Assembly: GCA_003116975.1 (NCBI GenBank) | Contig: BGKB01000116.1 | Location: 1 to 64,000, forward strand | Origin: Aurantiochytrium sp. KH105 | Taxonomy: Eukaryota > Sar > Bigyra > Thraustochytrida > Thraustochytriidae | DNA length: 64,000 nucleotides | Direction of reading: 5' to 3' | In this document: positions 51,097 through 60,738 of the stretch, one piece after another | Layout of the letters: every line of letters begins with the position of its first letter | How positions within the stretch are numbered: the first letter of the stretch is position 1 | Notes under the pieces: model-generated | What the model saw: the letters and a program-made list of their open reading frames with translations, nothing else | Databases searched by the model: none | What the model was told of the DNA's origin: nothing | Translations under genes and position numbers: made by a program

Positions 51097-51778
51097 TGTC
51101 ACTGCACAGCGTCACGGCGCGTCGCCTGCACACGCAGCCGCGCCCAGACCCGCAGCCCGCCCCGCACGCTCCCCTGTCGTCGGTAGTGCACGCAGAGCCC
51201 GCAGCGAGCCCCACGTGCGCGCGCAGCACTGGGTGCAATGGAGGCAGGGGTGGGGTGGGCGCTGCGGGGAGGCCGGCGGCCCTGGTCCCGCTGCTCGCGC
51301 TGCTCGCGCAGGCCGGCGCGAAAGATCGGGCGGCTCCGGAGGGGGCGCGAAGGCGGCTCGAAGTGGACGCCGCGTCGCCGCGGGCAGCAGCGGCTGCAGC
51401 GGCGGGAGCAGCGCAGCTGCTGCTGCACGGGCGGCCAGCCCCCTCCGACGACCGCGGCGCCGGCCTGGAAGCGCGCGGGCGTCGCGCCGGGGCGAGTCGA
51501 CTCGCCCCGCCTCGCCTCGCCTCGATTTGGGCTGGAATTGCAATGCGAGAGCGTGCGAGAGAAAATGTAAAAGGAAAGAGGTAAAAGAAGGAAAGGAAAA
51601 AAGAAAAAAGGAAAGGAGGAAGAAAGAAGGAAAAGAAAAGGAAAGGAGGACGAGGCGCGGCGGCGGCAGCCAGCAGAAGCAACAGGCCGAGCAAACCCGC
51701 AACCAGCAAACCCAAATCAAGCCAACTCAGAAACACGCAAGCAGCAGCAGCAGCAGCAGCAAGAAGAAAAGAAGCAAG

Positions 51779-52834
51779 ATGCCCGACTACGTCCTCGCCG
51801 AGTACGTCTGGATTGACGCCGATGGCGGCTACCGCTGCAAGACCCGTGTGATGCACGGCAAGAAGACCGTCAAGCTCGGCGACCTCCCCTCGTGGAACTA
51901 CGATGGCTCCTCGACCGGCCAGGCCCCCGGTGAGGACTCCGAGGTCATCCTCGAGCCCCAGGCTGTCTACGTCGACCCCTTCCGCGGCGGCAACAACGTG
52001 CTCGTCCTCTGCGACACCTACACCCCCCAGGGCGAGCCCATCCCCACCAACACCCGCGCCCCCGCCAAGGCCATCTTCGACATGGACACCTCGCTCGTCC
52101 CCTGGTTCGGCATTGAGCAGGAGTACACCCTCTTCAAGGACGGCACTCCCCTCGGCTGGCCCAAGTCCAAGGCGCGCGCCTTCGGCGGCCCCACCGTCCA
52201 GCTCGGCTACCCCGGACCCCAGGGCCCGTACTACTGCGCTGCCGGCGCTGACGTCGCCTTCGGCCGCGAGATCGTCGAGGAGCACCTGGCCATGTGCCTC
52301 GAGGCCGGCCTCAACGTCTCTGGCATCAACGCCGAGGTCATGCCCGGCCAGTGGGAGTACCAGGTCGGCCCCTGCGTCGGCATCGACTCCGGTGACCACC
52401 ACCACATGTCGCGCTACATCCTCAACCGCGTCTGCGAGAAGTACGGCGTCATCGCCTCGCTCGACCCCAAGCCCGTCCCTGGCGACTGGAACGGTGCCGG
52501 CTGCCACACCAACTTCTCCACCAAGCCCATGCGCGAGGAGAAGGACGGCTACGAGAACTACATTGTCCCCGCCATCGAGCGCCTCGGCCAGAAGCACGCC
52601 GAGCACATCGCCGCCTACGGTGAGGGCAACGAGCTCCGCCTTACCGGCGGCCACGAGACCGCCTCTATTGACGAGTTCTCCTGGGGTGTCGCCAACCGTG
52701 GCGCCTCGGTCCGCGTCGGCAACCAGACCAAGGAGGAGGGCCGCGGCTACCTCGAGGATCGCCGCCCGGCCTCCAACATGGACCCGTACCGCGTGACCTC
52801 TATGATCTTCCACACTACGTCGATCGATGTGTAA
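51779..52834 (+). CDS. Glutamine synthetase type II, copy 2
   Basis: 351 residues in one exon from the ATG at 51779, of typical GSII length. Hallmarks: [71 protein letters not shown] and [10 protein letters not shown]. One segment is unusual: after GIDSGDH the family normally has LWVAR (copy 1 has QLWVAR), whereas copy 2 reads HHMSR, keeping only the Arg. Codon use is extremely C-ending, as in AMT copy 2, hinting at high expression. It catalyses ATP-dependent amidation of glutamate. It is divergently arranged with copy 1 and presumably performs the same reaction under different regulation. Confidence 0.95.
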   Translation: MPDYVLAEYVWIDADGGYRCKTRVMHGKKTVKLGDLPSWNYDGSSTGQAPGEDSEVILEPQAVYVDPFRGGNNVLVLCDTYTPQGEPIPTNTRAPAKAIFDMDTSLVPWFGIEQEYTLFKDGTPLGWPKSKARAFGGPTVQLGYPGPQGPYYCAAGADVAFGREIVEEHLAMCLEAGLNVSGINAEVMPGQWEYQVGPCVGIDSGDHHHMSRYILNRVCEKYGVIASLDPKPVPGDWNGAGCHTNFSTKPMREEKDGYENYIVPAIERLGQKHAEHIAAYGEGNELRLTGGHETASIDEFSWGVANRGASVRVGNQTKEEGRGYLEDRRPASNMDPYRVTSMIFHTTSIDV

Positions 52835-54198
52835 AACCTTCAATAATTTCCGTTTTCTGTGAACCACGATTAGATCTTTTTTTGTCATGCATGCGATAGA
52901 TAGCTATAGCTGCCTGCTCAGCTTCTTCGAATTCGTTCAACTATGACGTTTTCACGGGAAAACCTGGAGCACTTGCAGAACAATCCATTCCATCCTTGTG
53001 CGGCTTGGCTAAGTTTGGTTCGAGCACATTCTCTTCCGCAGCCCTTTCTCATAGTTCATCGGCCACGTCGTACTCCAGCGTATAGATACGTTCATTTCTT
53101 ATCAACGGCCGACCATCTTGGAATTCGAGCACATTTTCCTTTCTCTGCCACTCAACGCAACTTGCGCGAGGTCTTCGGTGCTACCCACCTGTTCCTCCTA
53201 TCGAGCAAGCATCCAGGCTAAGCCAAGACAAATCAAGACAAGTCAAGACAAATCCTCGCAGCCATCATTCTCATCTCACGAGCAACCATGACTGGTGCAA
53301 CTGCAACCGCAACCAACCATCATCGCCCATCTCAAACCGAACCCGAACGCTCATTCTCGCACCAAGCTCAGTGACCTCGCGATCATCGCTTTCTGTCTAC
53401 GCTTGCAGTTGCATTGTTGCAGTTGCTGTGCTGCTCCGCCACGTGCCGTGCCGTGAGCCGGAGGGGGCCTCCGAGCCTGCCGTGAGCGAGGGGTGGCGCT
53501 TGCTTTCCTCTCCTCCAAACAAGTTCATCAATTCTATCCTCTCCGGGGTCTTCCGAGCTAGCTCGCCTTCTTCTTCAAGACTGCGGCGCCACTGGCCGCC
53601 GCCGATCCTTGATCGATCCTTCGATCATTTACGTCTCTCCAGGTCCAACTTGTGCCCGCGCCGCATCGCCTCCGGGGTTTCTTTTCCCGCGTCAGAGAAG
53701 TCTCTGAGATCATGATTGGCTGGCCAGGCGTGGCCGTCTTTTGTGGTGGGTGCTGGATGGTTTAGTCCACTTTGGTTGGTCGCCAGTTCTACTGACTGAT
53801 CGACTGCCAGATCGACTGTTGTCTCCTACCTCTGCTGGCCTGCCCTGCCTGGCTCTCTCCCTCTCCCTGTATGTATGTATGTGTGGCTGGTTCTTGCGCA
53901 ATGCGACATAGACCGAAGCGCCAGCGCCTCACGCCCGGTGAACGCCAACCAGCGGCGCGCCGCCAGATCCGAACACGCTCGCTGCCTGGTCCGCGACCGC
54001 GCGCGACCGCCCCACGCGCTGAACGCGGCAGAACACCGCGCGCAGCAGCGCGACGCCGCCTCGCCTCGCGAGCGAGCAAAGGCGCATCGACAGGAGTCGC
54101 GAGCGAGCGAGCGAGCAAGCAAGCAAACAAGCAAGCGAGCGAGCGAGCGAGCAAGCGAGCAAGCGAGCTAGGTCGCTCGCACGCTCGTTCACGTGAAA
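52835..54198. other. Intergenic region between glutamine synthetase 2 and MATE
   Basis: Contains CAAGACAAAT-like tandem units at about 53222-53256, a CT-rich stretch near 53560-53660, and a GCGA/GCAA run just upstream of the MATE start. No gene is supportable. Confidence 0.5.
54101..54170. repeat. GCGA/GCAA tetranucleotide run
   Basis: About 16 mixed units ending 29 bp before the MATE start codon; similar to 10579-10620 and 2121-2149, each of which also lies upstream of a gene start. Confidence 0.85.
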
Positions 54199-55920
54199 AT
54201 GGCGCAGGTTGGTGTCCAGGACGACGACCGCCTTGACAGAGGCCTGCTCGCAGGGCATGCCGACGACGCGGTGAACGGCAATGAGACCATCGCTGACGGC
54301 GAGGACAATGGCGTCGCCTCCAGGCCCGAGGACGTCGAGTTTTGGCATGAAATGAAGGAGCTCAGCGTGCTCTCTCTCCCCGTCGCGCTTTCCACCCTCT
54401 GCCGCCTCGTCATCATTAACACCGATACCGCCTTCCTCGGACATCTCGGCAAGAAGGAGCTCACCGCCGCTAGCTTTGGAAACACCTGGAACCAGTTCCT
54501 CAGCAACATCGTCTTTGCACCCGGATATGCCCTCAACTCCCTCGGAAGCCAGGCCATTGGCGCCGGTAACCCCAAACTTGCTGGTGTGTGGCTCCAGCTC
54601 GCCATCTTCATCACCACCATCATGTGCATCCCCGTTCTCGCAGGATACCTCCTCACCAAGCCTGTCGTCGCACTCATGGTCAAATCCGATGGCGTGCCCG
54701 AACTTGCCCAGGAGTTCAACAACGTCTCCATGCTCGTCCTCTGGCCCATGGTCATGTACATGATCATCCGCCAGTACTTTCAGTCCATGCAAATCGTCAC
54801 ACCCGCCATGGTCGTCTCCGGCCTCACCGTCGGCGTCAACTATGCCATGAACTACGTCTTCGTGCCTCCTGACGGCCTCTTCCGCTGGGGTATCAAGGGA
54901 AGTCCTTTTGCCACCTTCCTTTCCATGCTCTTCCAGATCGGATGCTTTACCACCTACACTGTCGTCATTCGCGGCTACCACAAGCCCTACTGGGGCGGAT
55001 GGTCCTGGGACTTCCTCGCAAAGTCCCGCGTCGCCCGCTTTTCCAAGATGGTCCTTCCCATGGCTGTCGGCATTGTCCTCGAAAACTCGGGCCTTCAAAT
55101 GATTTCCTTCTCCACCGGTCGCATCGGTACCGAGGAGAACCGCGAATCTCTCATCGCCGGTAACGCCATTCTCGCCAGTCTTTGGGGCGTCCTCTGGTCC
55201 CTCTATTGGGGCTGCGGTCTTGCGCTCCAAGTCCGCGTCGGCGCCTACCTCGGCCAAGGCAACGTCTACGGCGCCAAGCTTGTTGCACGCATCTCCATTG
55301 TCCTCGTCGTCATCATTTGCTTCCTCGTCGGCCTCTTCACCTTTCTCTTTCGCGTTCAGATCGCAAAGCTCTTCTCCACCGAGCAAGAGGTCATCGACGT
55401 TGTCGATGGCGCCATGTATGCCCTCGTCATTGACTACTTTACGGCATGCATGGCTCTTTGTGCCGTCAACCTTCTCGAGGCCATGGCGCAGAACCGCATC
55501 CTTGCCTTTACCCTTTCCGCCGGCATGTGGTGTGTCCAGGTCCCCTGCGCACTTCTCTTTGCCTACAAGATCCCCTACTTCAAGGACCACCCTGTTCGCG
55601 GCATCTGGATGGGCCAGGTTTGCGGCGAGGTCTTCAAGCTCGTCATCCTCTGGACCTACATTGCTCGTCTTGACTGGGACCAAATGTGCAGGGAGGCAAA
55701 GGAGCGCTCAGAGGCCAACGAGACCACCGATGAGGCTGACGAGCAGCTCGAGCACCTTCTCGAGGAGGAGGATCCCGCCTTTGAGGAAGAGTCCCAGGCC
55801 ATCCCCATCGTCCGCTCTCACCACCTCGACACCGCCGAGGCCATCGCCTCGTCCATGCAGGCGGGATCGCCGAGCCCCTTTATTGGCTCTCGCTCCCCCA
55901 AGTTTGTTCGCCAAATGTAA
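54199..55920 (+). CDS. MATE family multidrug/organic cation efflux transporter
   Basis: 573-residue membrane protein from the ATG at 54199 (the frame continues two codons upstream only from a GTG). About 12 membrane segments follow a 60-residue acidic N-terminus. MATE features are ELSVLSLPVALSTLCRLVI in helix 1, NTDTAFLGHLG, an ALNSLGSQAIGAGN loop, PWGG-like WGGWSWDF between the halves, and LRVGAYLGQGN-type ALQVRVGAYLGQGN in the second lobe. It should exchange protons or sodium for organic cations or metabolites; the substrate is unknown. The acidic C-terminal tail (about 70 residues) is cytosolic. It resembles the plant DTX/fungal branch more than the bacterial NorM type. Confidence 0.88.
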   Translation: MAQVGVQDDDRLDRGLLAGHADDAVNGNETIADGEDNGVASRPEDVEFWHEMKELSVLSLPVALSTLCRLVIINTDTAFLGHLGKKELTAASFGNTWNQFLSNIVFAPGYALNSLGSQAIGAGNPKLAGVWLQLAIFITTIMCIPVLAGYLLTKPVVALMVKSDGVPELAQEFNNVSMLVLWPMVMYMIIRQYFQSMQIVTPAMVVSGLTVGVNYAMNYVFVPPDGLFRWGIKGSPFATFLSMLFQIGCFTTYTVVIRGYHKPYWGGWSWDFLAKSRVARFSKMVLPMAVGIVLENSGLQMISFSTGRIGTEENRESLIAGNAILASLWGVLWSLYWGCGLALQVRVGAYLGQGNVYGAKLVARISIVLVVIICFLVGLFTFLFRVQIAKLFSTEQEVIDVVDGAMYALVIDYFTACMALCAVNLLEAMAQNRILAFTLSAGMWCVQVPCALLFAYKIPYFKDHPVRGIWMGQVCGEVFKLVILWTYIARLDWDQMCREAKERSEANETTDEADEQLEHLLEEEDPAFEEESQAIPIVRSHHLDTAEAIASSMQAGSPSPFIGSRSPKFVRQM

Positions 55921-56655
55921 ACTGGCACGGCAACTGTTGCCTATCCGTCCTGTGAATGCCTTTCTTCTTTTTTCTTTCTCACCCACGCTTTTGCCTTGCT
56001 TTTAGGCACAGACAAGAAAAAATGCATCATTACCATCAATCTTTAATCGTCCCGTGCTTTTGCGCCCGTTCGCGATTATGTCTGTCCTTCTGATCCGTCT
56101 CTCGACGGGAGGCAAAGAAGCGAAGAAGAAAGAGCACGTCCGCGCATGCGCACTCATTGCTAGTCCTCGTCACGAGAATAATCGTCGTATCATGTATAGC
56201 AAGCCAAGCTAACATCAGTCGCCTTGCCCAAACTGATCTTCTTCTTTGCAATCAACTAACCCTCCATGACCTTGCCCTGCCCCAACACCCTTGGTTCGCT
56301 TTGTCATCGATTCTCAACCCTCTTGCCAAAAAAAATACCCATCATTTCTCTCACCCAAAGCACCAGCCTTGTCAACGACGATCCCAACTCGCATTTTTCG
56401 TGCACGATACCTCACAACGGCCATATTGAGCGCGTATGTGCGCCATACTTGATGTCGGATCATCACCTACTTTTCGACCCAAAACAGTAGCAAGCAGCAG
56501 CAAGAGAGAGCGCCACACGCGGACGGGCGGGCGGGCGGACGGACAGACGGACAAACGCACGTGTTGATTGCCGCGCTTCTGCCTGGGGGAGCGGGGGCTC
56601 TCCTCTTCGTGTGCGAGCGAATCGTTCTCCTCCCGGCCAAAAGAGACATCATAAC
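55921..56655. other. Intergenic region between MATE and EF-hand-like repeat genes
   Basis: AT-richer 3' flank of MATE, then a short GCGG/GACG run at about 56520-56550 before the next gene. No gene is supportable. Confidence 0.5.
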
Positions 56656-59508
56656 ATGGAAACCAAGCCGATGACGCGCTCCTTGGTCCTTGACACATTG
56701 CAAGGAGACAAGAATTCCTCGCGCGTAGACAGTGCAACTATGTGCTCGATCGAGAGTCGCGACGGCTCCAACGCCGTCGCGGTGTCAAGTTCACAGGCAA
56801 AACAACTCAGGAGCATCTTCACCAAGTATTGCAATTATGGCGCCCCGCAGCAGGTAAAGCGACCTGAGCGCTTGACAGGACCAAAGTTTGAGCGTCTACT
56901 GCGTGATACAAGTCTCTTTCCAATGCTATCAGAGCAGCAACGCCACCTTTTTCGAGCCCTTTACCTCGATGACATGGACATGCAAATGGACTTTTCGGAC
57001 TTCCTCCGTGCTCTTGGCCATATTGCAGCCTCGAGCCTTGCCAGTCAGCCCAGAAAATCTTCGGGACCTGCTTTTTCTCCTTCAGCGCCGTCTCCTCGAT
57101 CATTTTCAAGAGCGGTGCATCGTCTTCTTGAAGAACACTTGAATGTATGCAACCAAATTGAGGAAAGCACCGCTTCCGTTGACCCTCTTCACAGTGAAAA
57201 TTCTCCAAGCAAGGTGCTTGACCATGACGAGAGCAACTCGCCGCAAGATATCAACTCGCCAATCGCGCCAGCTGAAGATGGATCTACAAACGCCGACCAT
57301 TTCTCTTCAGAGTGCAGCAACACCGAAGATCAGCCTCACGAGGAGCACCAAAAGAGTGTCGCCCATCTTACTGAGAGTTCTGCTCTTGATTCCCATCGAG
57401 TCGACGAAGCACCTCTCTCGATGCACAGCGTGGGTACTTTCGAGAGCGGTCACGGTCTTTTGGTTTCACCGTGCAGCCGCGACGCAGATTTTGAGGAAGC
57501 CGACTCTGAATCGACTACCAGTACGCAAGCCTTTACGCTCGCTTCGGACGCCTTCCCTCTCGACTCTGCTTCTGCCATCTTGCGCAAACCTGTCGGTCCC
57601 GAGCTTGTACAGATCGGTGCGGCAGAGGTTGAGCTGTTGCACAACATATTTGAGCAGTATGCTCCGCATTGGTGTTCTGGTGCAGGCAAAGACTTTTTGG
57701 CACGGCGATGCTTGCGCTCGCGTCCTTCACACGCGACTTCACCAAAACGCTCTTCGCTCAAACGTCCTCGCTTCATCTGGACAATGTCCATGTGCTTTGG
57801 TGGCTTTGCCAGCTTTGCCCAAGACTATCGAATCGCAAGTGCAGACAACAAGGATCTTAAAGCAGCCTTTTTGGCAACGCTTGGCATTCAACAACGTCAG
57901 CTTTGGCATCGCGCTCTTTCCTTTCATGACTTTGTTCGTGCAGCAGCTGGGCTCGTGACCCTCCAGGCCAAGCGAAAATCTTCCGAAACGAACGCTTTTA
58001 CAACTTTTGAAAAGTCCATGCAACAACTCATTCAGACGTGCCAATCATGTTTCATACCGCAGTGTACGCTTGGGATGAGCAACCAAGAAGGAGAAGAAGA
58101 CTGTGCTTCTTGCGCAGATCCTTATGCAATTGTCCGCGTCATTCCTCACACGCTGCCCAGCGTTTGCCGTCAAGATCCCGCCTCACACCATCTTCTCGAA
58201 GACGCTCGCACCTCCCTTCAAGCCATATTCAATCACTACTGCGAACATAAATCCGTCACCAAGACGAGCTTGGAGCCATGTCGAGGAGCTCGTTGCGCGG
58301 GTCCTCAGCCGTTACTGCCTGAGACTGCCTTTATGGCGTTTTGCAAAGACTTTGAACTCTCACCACGCTTTCTTAGCGAAGTCCAGCTCACTTCGCTTTT
58401 TCAAATTCAGGCGCGAAGAATGTTTGATTCACGTCGTGAGGGAGGGGTGGGCATCGCTATTGGCACCACCAGCGATTCAGACCCTCTCGAAGCAAAGCGA
58501 ATTTCTTTCCCTGCATTTGTAGCTGTGCTCGCTCATGCAGCCATCAAGGCGCTCTCGAGGTACCCGTACGAGCGCCTCGCCTCCACACCGCATGAAAAGA
58601 TCGCGCTTCTCTTCAAGCGTATGCAGGTCTCTCAAGCCTTTGCAGACATTCTCGGTCCCACTGCTGCTCTGCAGCCGAATCTTTACACCCGAAAGGAATC
58701 CGCCGCAAACGCTGTTTCTGCACATGAATGCGACCATTTGCGCCTCGAGGCCCGACGAAAAGCAAGCAGACCCGCTTCGCTCTTGTCTAACGCCTCGACC
58801 TCTTCGTCCTCTTCGTCCTCTTCGACCTCCTCCATCTCGACCGTAATTTCTCCTGGCGCCTTGGCAGTCCCCTCGCAGCTCTGCGCAATACCGCCTCAGC
58901 ACGTCCCGCCGGGACTCGCTACGTCGGCCTCGTCCTCGTCCTCGTCCTCGACCTCGTCTGCGGCCTCCGGAACGTCCTCGTCGTCCTCGTCGCGGCCGTC
59001 TCTGACGACGACATCGGCATCGGCGGCGCCTTCAGGGCTCGCAAGCTCGTCGACCTTTTCTGTCCTGGCGAGCCTTTCCGAGGCGTCCGAGGCCGTTGAG
59101 CGCCAAGCCGAGCGCCGCAGAAAGCTGCAGCGCGACTACGACCGCGCCCTGCGCCGGAAACAAGCGCGTCGAAGGGCGGCGGCACTTCACGAACACCCCT
59201 GTCGCGACCAGCAGCAGCAGCAGCAGCAGCAGCGACACCAACTTCGCGCTGGTGGCCTTGGCCCAGGCGGCGTGGCGGCAAGCACTCGCAGAGCAAGGCC
59301 GGTGACGTACGCGTCTACGGCCTCCACGACTGCTGCGCGCAGACCGAAACCGGAGCCCATACGCTCGCTTTTCGCGCCCAGGACGCGAGACGCGCCTCGT
59401 CGCCCAGTCCACGCCCCGGCGACCAAGACCGCAGCGGATATTCGCCTTGCCGTCCACGAGCTTGACAAGCTCACTCTCGAGGAGAAGATTGACCTTGCCT
59501 TGCGTTGA
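56656..59508 (+). CDS. Large Ser-rich protein with three EF-hand-like repeats (function unknown)
   Basis: 950 residues from the ATG at 56656. Three related segments share the pattern of a LRSIF..YC-type helix, then F..F..D, then a Ser/Gln-rich turn and LF, then a closing DFLRAL helix: about residues 50-130, 320-440 and 510-670. This resembles a calcium-independent EF-hand pair, such as in p25-alpha-like proteins, but loop acidic residues are mostly missing. The C-terminal third is poly-Ser, followed by a basic coiled stretch (ERQAERRRKLQRDYDRALRR) and a poly-Gln run. In the second segment another frame (57669-57860) gives a better match to the repeat pattern, so a frameshift pair is possible. 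No specific family is recognised. The stop is 58 nt before the next start. Confidence 0.65.
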   Translation: METKPMTRSLVLDTLQGDKNSSRVDSATMCSIESRDGSNAVAVSSSQAKQLRSIFTKYCNYGAPQQVKRPERLTGPKFERLLRDTSLFPMLSEQQRHLFRALYLDDMDMQMDFSDFLRALGHIAASSLASQPRKSSGPAFSPSAPSPRSFSRAVHRLLEEHLNVCNQIEESTASVDPLHSENSPSKVLDHDESNSPQDINSPIAPAEDGSTNADHFSSECSNTEDQPHEEHQKSVAHLTESSALDSHRVDEAPLSMHSVGTFESGHGLLVSPCSRDADFEEADSESTTSTQAFTLASDAFPLDSASAILRKPVGPELVQIGAAEVELLHNIFEQYAPHWCSGAGKDFLARRCLRSRPSHATSPKRSSLKRPRFIWTMSMCFGGFASFAQDYRIASADNKDLKAAFLATLGIQQRQLWHRALSFHDFVRAAAGLVTLQAKRKSSETNAFTTFEKSMQQLIQTCQSCFIPQCTLGMSNQEGEEDCASCADPYAIVRVIPHTLPSVCRQDPASHHLLEDARTSLQAIFNHYCEHKSVTKTSLEPCRGARCAGPQPLLPETAFMAFCKDFELSPRFLSEVQLTSLFQIQARRMFDSRREGGVGIAIGTTSDSDPLEAKRISFPAFVAVLAHAAIKALSRYPYERLASTPHEKIALLFKRMQVSQAFADILGPTAALQPNLYTRKESAANAVSAHECDHLRLEARRKASRPASLLSNASTSSSSSSSSTSSISTVISPGALAVPSQLCAIPPQHVPPGLATSASSSSSSSTSSAASGTSSSSSSRPSLTTTSASAAPSGLASSSTFSVLASLSEASEAVERQAERRRKLQRDYDRALRRKQARRRAAALHEHPCRDQQQQQQQQRHQLRAGGLGPGGVAASTRRARPVTYASTASTTAARRPKPEPIRSLFAPRTRDAPRRPVHAPATKTAADIRLAVHELDKLTLEEKIDLALR

Positions 59509-59566
59509 GCGCTTCGTTCTTCGTGGTCATCCCTCCCCAAGAAGAAAAAAGGAGGACAAGAACAAC

Positions 59567-60286
59567 ATGAGTTTTGACACGCTTCGCAATGAGCTCCTCG
59601 AGCTGCAAGAGCAAAAGAAGCGCAATGAGGATGAAGCCATGGCTCTTCTCGACGAGCTCAACTCCCCGGGCGCCGATGGCTCTCCTCCCGTCGGCCTGAC
59701 AGGAAACCTCGTCGACGAGGAGGGTTTTCCCCGCGCGGACATTGACATTCCAAGAATTCGCAAGCACAGAAACCGTCTCGCAATCCTCAAGACGGATCGC
59801 AAAACCCTCGAAGCTCAAATCGAGGACAAGCTTCATGCCTTGCACGAGGCTCAACGCAATGCTCCAGACGACGACGACGACAACGATGATAAGAATGGAG
59901 ACCACCAAGCTGGCCGTAATCAGGCTCGCAATGGCGACGCTCTGGTCGAGCCTGCTCAGGCCATGCGTCTCGCGCAGGGTACGCAAGGCGAGGGTGACGA
60001 CCTTGTTCCCTTGGCGCTTGTCAATGAGGTCTTTGCAGGATCTCCCGCTGAGCAAGCTGGCCTTGAGGAGGGTGATCGCATCGTTCAATTCGGAAGTGTT
60101 TCGTACTTGGCTGGAAGCACTGACCCGCGCCCAGACCTTAGTGCATTTGCTGCCGAGGCAAGTAGTCATTTTGAGCAACCTATTGCGGTGCGCGTCTTCC
60201 GAGGAGATGCCACCGTTCCCCTCGAGCTCGTGCCTCGTCGCTGGGAAGGCCATGGCGTGCTGGGCTGCCACATCGTTCCATTGTGA
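59567..60286 (+). CDS. PSMD9: 26S proteasome non-ATPase regulatory subunit 9 / Nas2-like assembly chaperone
   Basis: 239 residues from the ATG at 59567. The N-terminal coiled coil (LLELQEQKKRNEDEAMALLD) is followed by the Nas2 core VDEEGFPRADIDIPRIRKHR and a second helix (LKTDRKTLEAQIEDKL). A variable acidic linker leads to a C-terminal PDZ domain with VFAGSPAEQAGLEEGDRIVQ. This is the domain order of PSMD9/p27/Nas2, a chaperone that binds Rpt5 during assembly of the 19S base. Length is close to the family norm (about 220). The gene lies only 58 nt downstream of the preceding stop on the same strand, so a shared regulatory region or readthrough transcript is possible. Confidence 0.92.
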   Translation: MSFDTLRNELLELQEQKKRNEDEAMALLDELNSPGADGSPPVGLTGNLVDEEGFPRADIDIPRIRKHRNRLAILKTDRKTLEAQIEDKLHALHEAQRNAPDDDDDNDDKNGDHQAGRNQARNGDALVEPAQAMRLAQGTQGEGDDLVPLALVNEVFAGSPAEQAGLEEGDRIVQFGSVSYLAGSTDPRPDLSAFAAEASSHFEQPIAVRVFRGDATVPLELVPRRWEGHGVLGCHIVPL

Positions 60287-60394
60287 GTATTTTTGCTAGC
60301 AGTCATACAAGCCATCGTATCACGCATGCCCATGATATACATTACAAGTAAAAACAAGGTCTTGTGCTTCTTATTCTTTTTTGTTTCGAAAAGC

Positions 60395-60400
60395 AATAAA
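60395..60400 (+). terminator. Putative polyadenylation signal AATAAA
   Basis: Hexamer about 109 nt after the PSMD9 stop, in the sense orientation. Another AATAAA lies at 60438-60443. Confidence 0.5.
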
Positions 60401-60483
60401 AGGCCTTCCCGATCCGACCAATTGCTTTCAACACAGAAATAAAATTCATCAATCACAGAGCAGGCCTACACGAGGTTACAACG

Positions 60484-60738
60484 TTACTCGTCATCTCGCT
60501 CGAGCAGACTTTCAATCTCCATGAGCTCCCGTTCCTTGCGAGCAATACCTTGAGCTGTATCGGGCAAAACAAATCCGGGCCCGGTGCCACGTATCCGCAC
60601 AAAAACCCGAGATCCTTGCTGCAGCGCTTCTCGAAGCGCGCCAAGCTCCTTTGTCAGTTTTTCATGCGCCTCCAGCAGCCGCAGACGGTCAGACTTGGCA
60701 AGTTTACGCTGCTCTTGTCCGCCTTGCTGCGCTTCCAT
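60484..60738 (-). CDS. Small coiled-coil protein of unknown function
   Basis: 84 residues from the ATG at 60738 (the frame extends eight codons further, but to a TTG). An N-terminal coiled coil (LLEAHEKLTKELGALREALQ) is followed by a compact segment SRVFVRIRGTGPGFVLPDT and then a second helix (ARKERELMEIESLLERDDE). The heptad pattern and the well-formed middle strand make it look like a real small protein, perhaps prefoldin-like, but I do not recognise a family. An upstream exon is possible because a CTGCAG acceptor-like site sits just before the ATG. Confidence 0.55.
   Translation of the reverse strand: MEAQQGGQEQRKLAKSDRLRLLEAHEKLTKELGALREALQQGSRVFVRIRGTGPGFVLPDTAQGIARKERELMEIESLLERDDE

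Larger units (their letters stand above)
44416..51778. other. 7.4 kb repeat-rich spacer between divergent glutamine synthetase genes
   Basis: No open frame has persuasive protein texture, though several exceed 150 codons because the DNA is GC-rich and low in stops. The region is packed with 3-5 bp tandem runs (TTTC, GAAA, GTCA, CTGG, AAAGG, CCAT, CTGCA), listed separately where long. One stretch around 46550-47400 is less repetitive and holds short frames, none supportable. It must include both GS promoters. The last 150 bp before copy 2 are purine-rich, with AAGCAGCAGCAGC-type units as a 5' leader. Confidence 0.6.
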
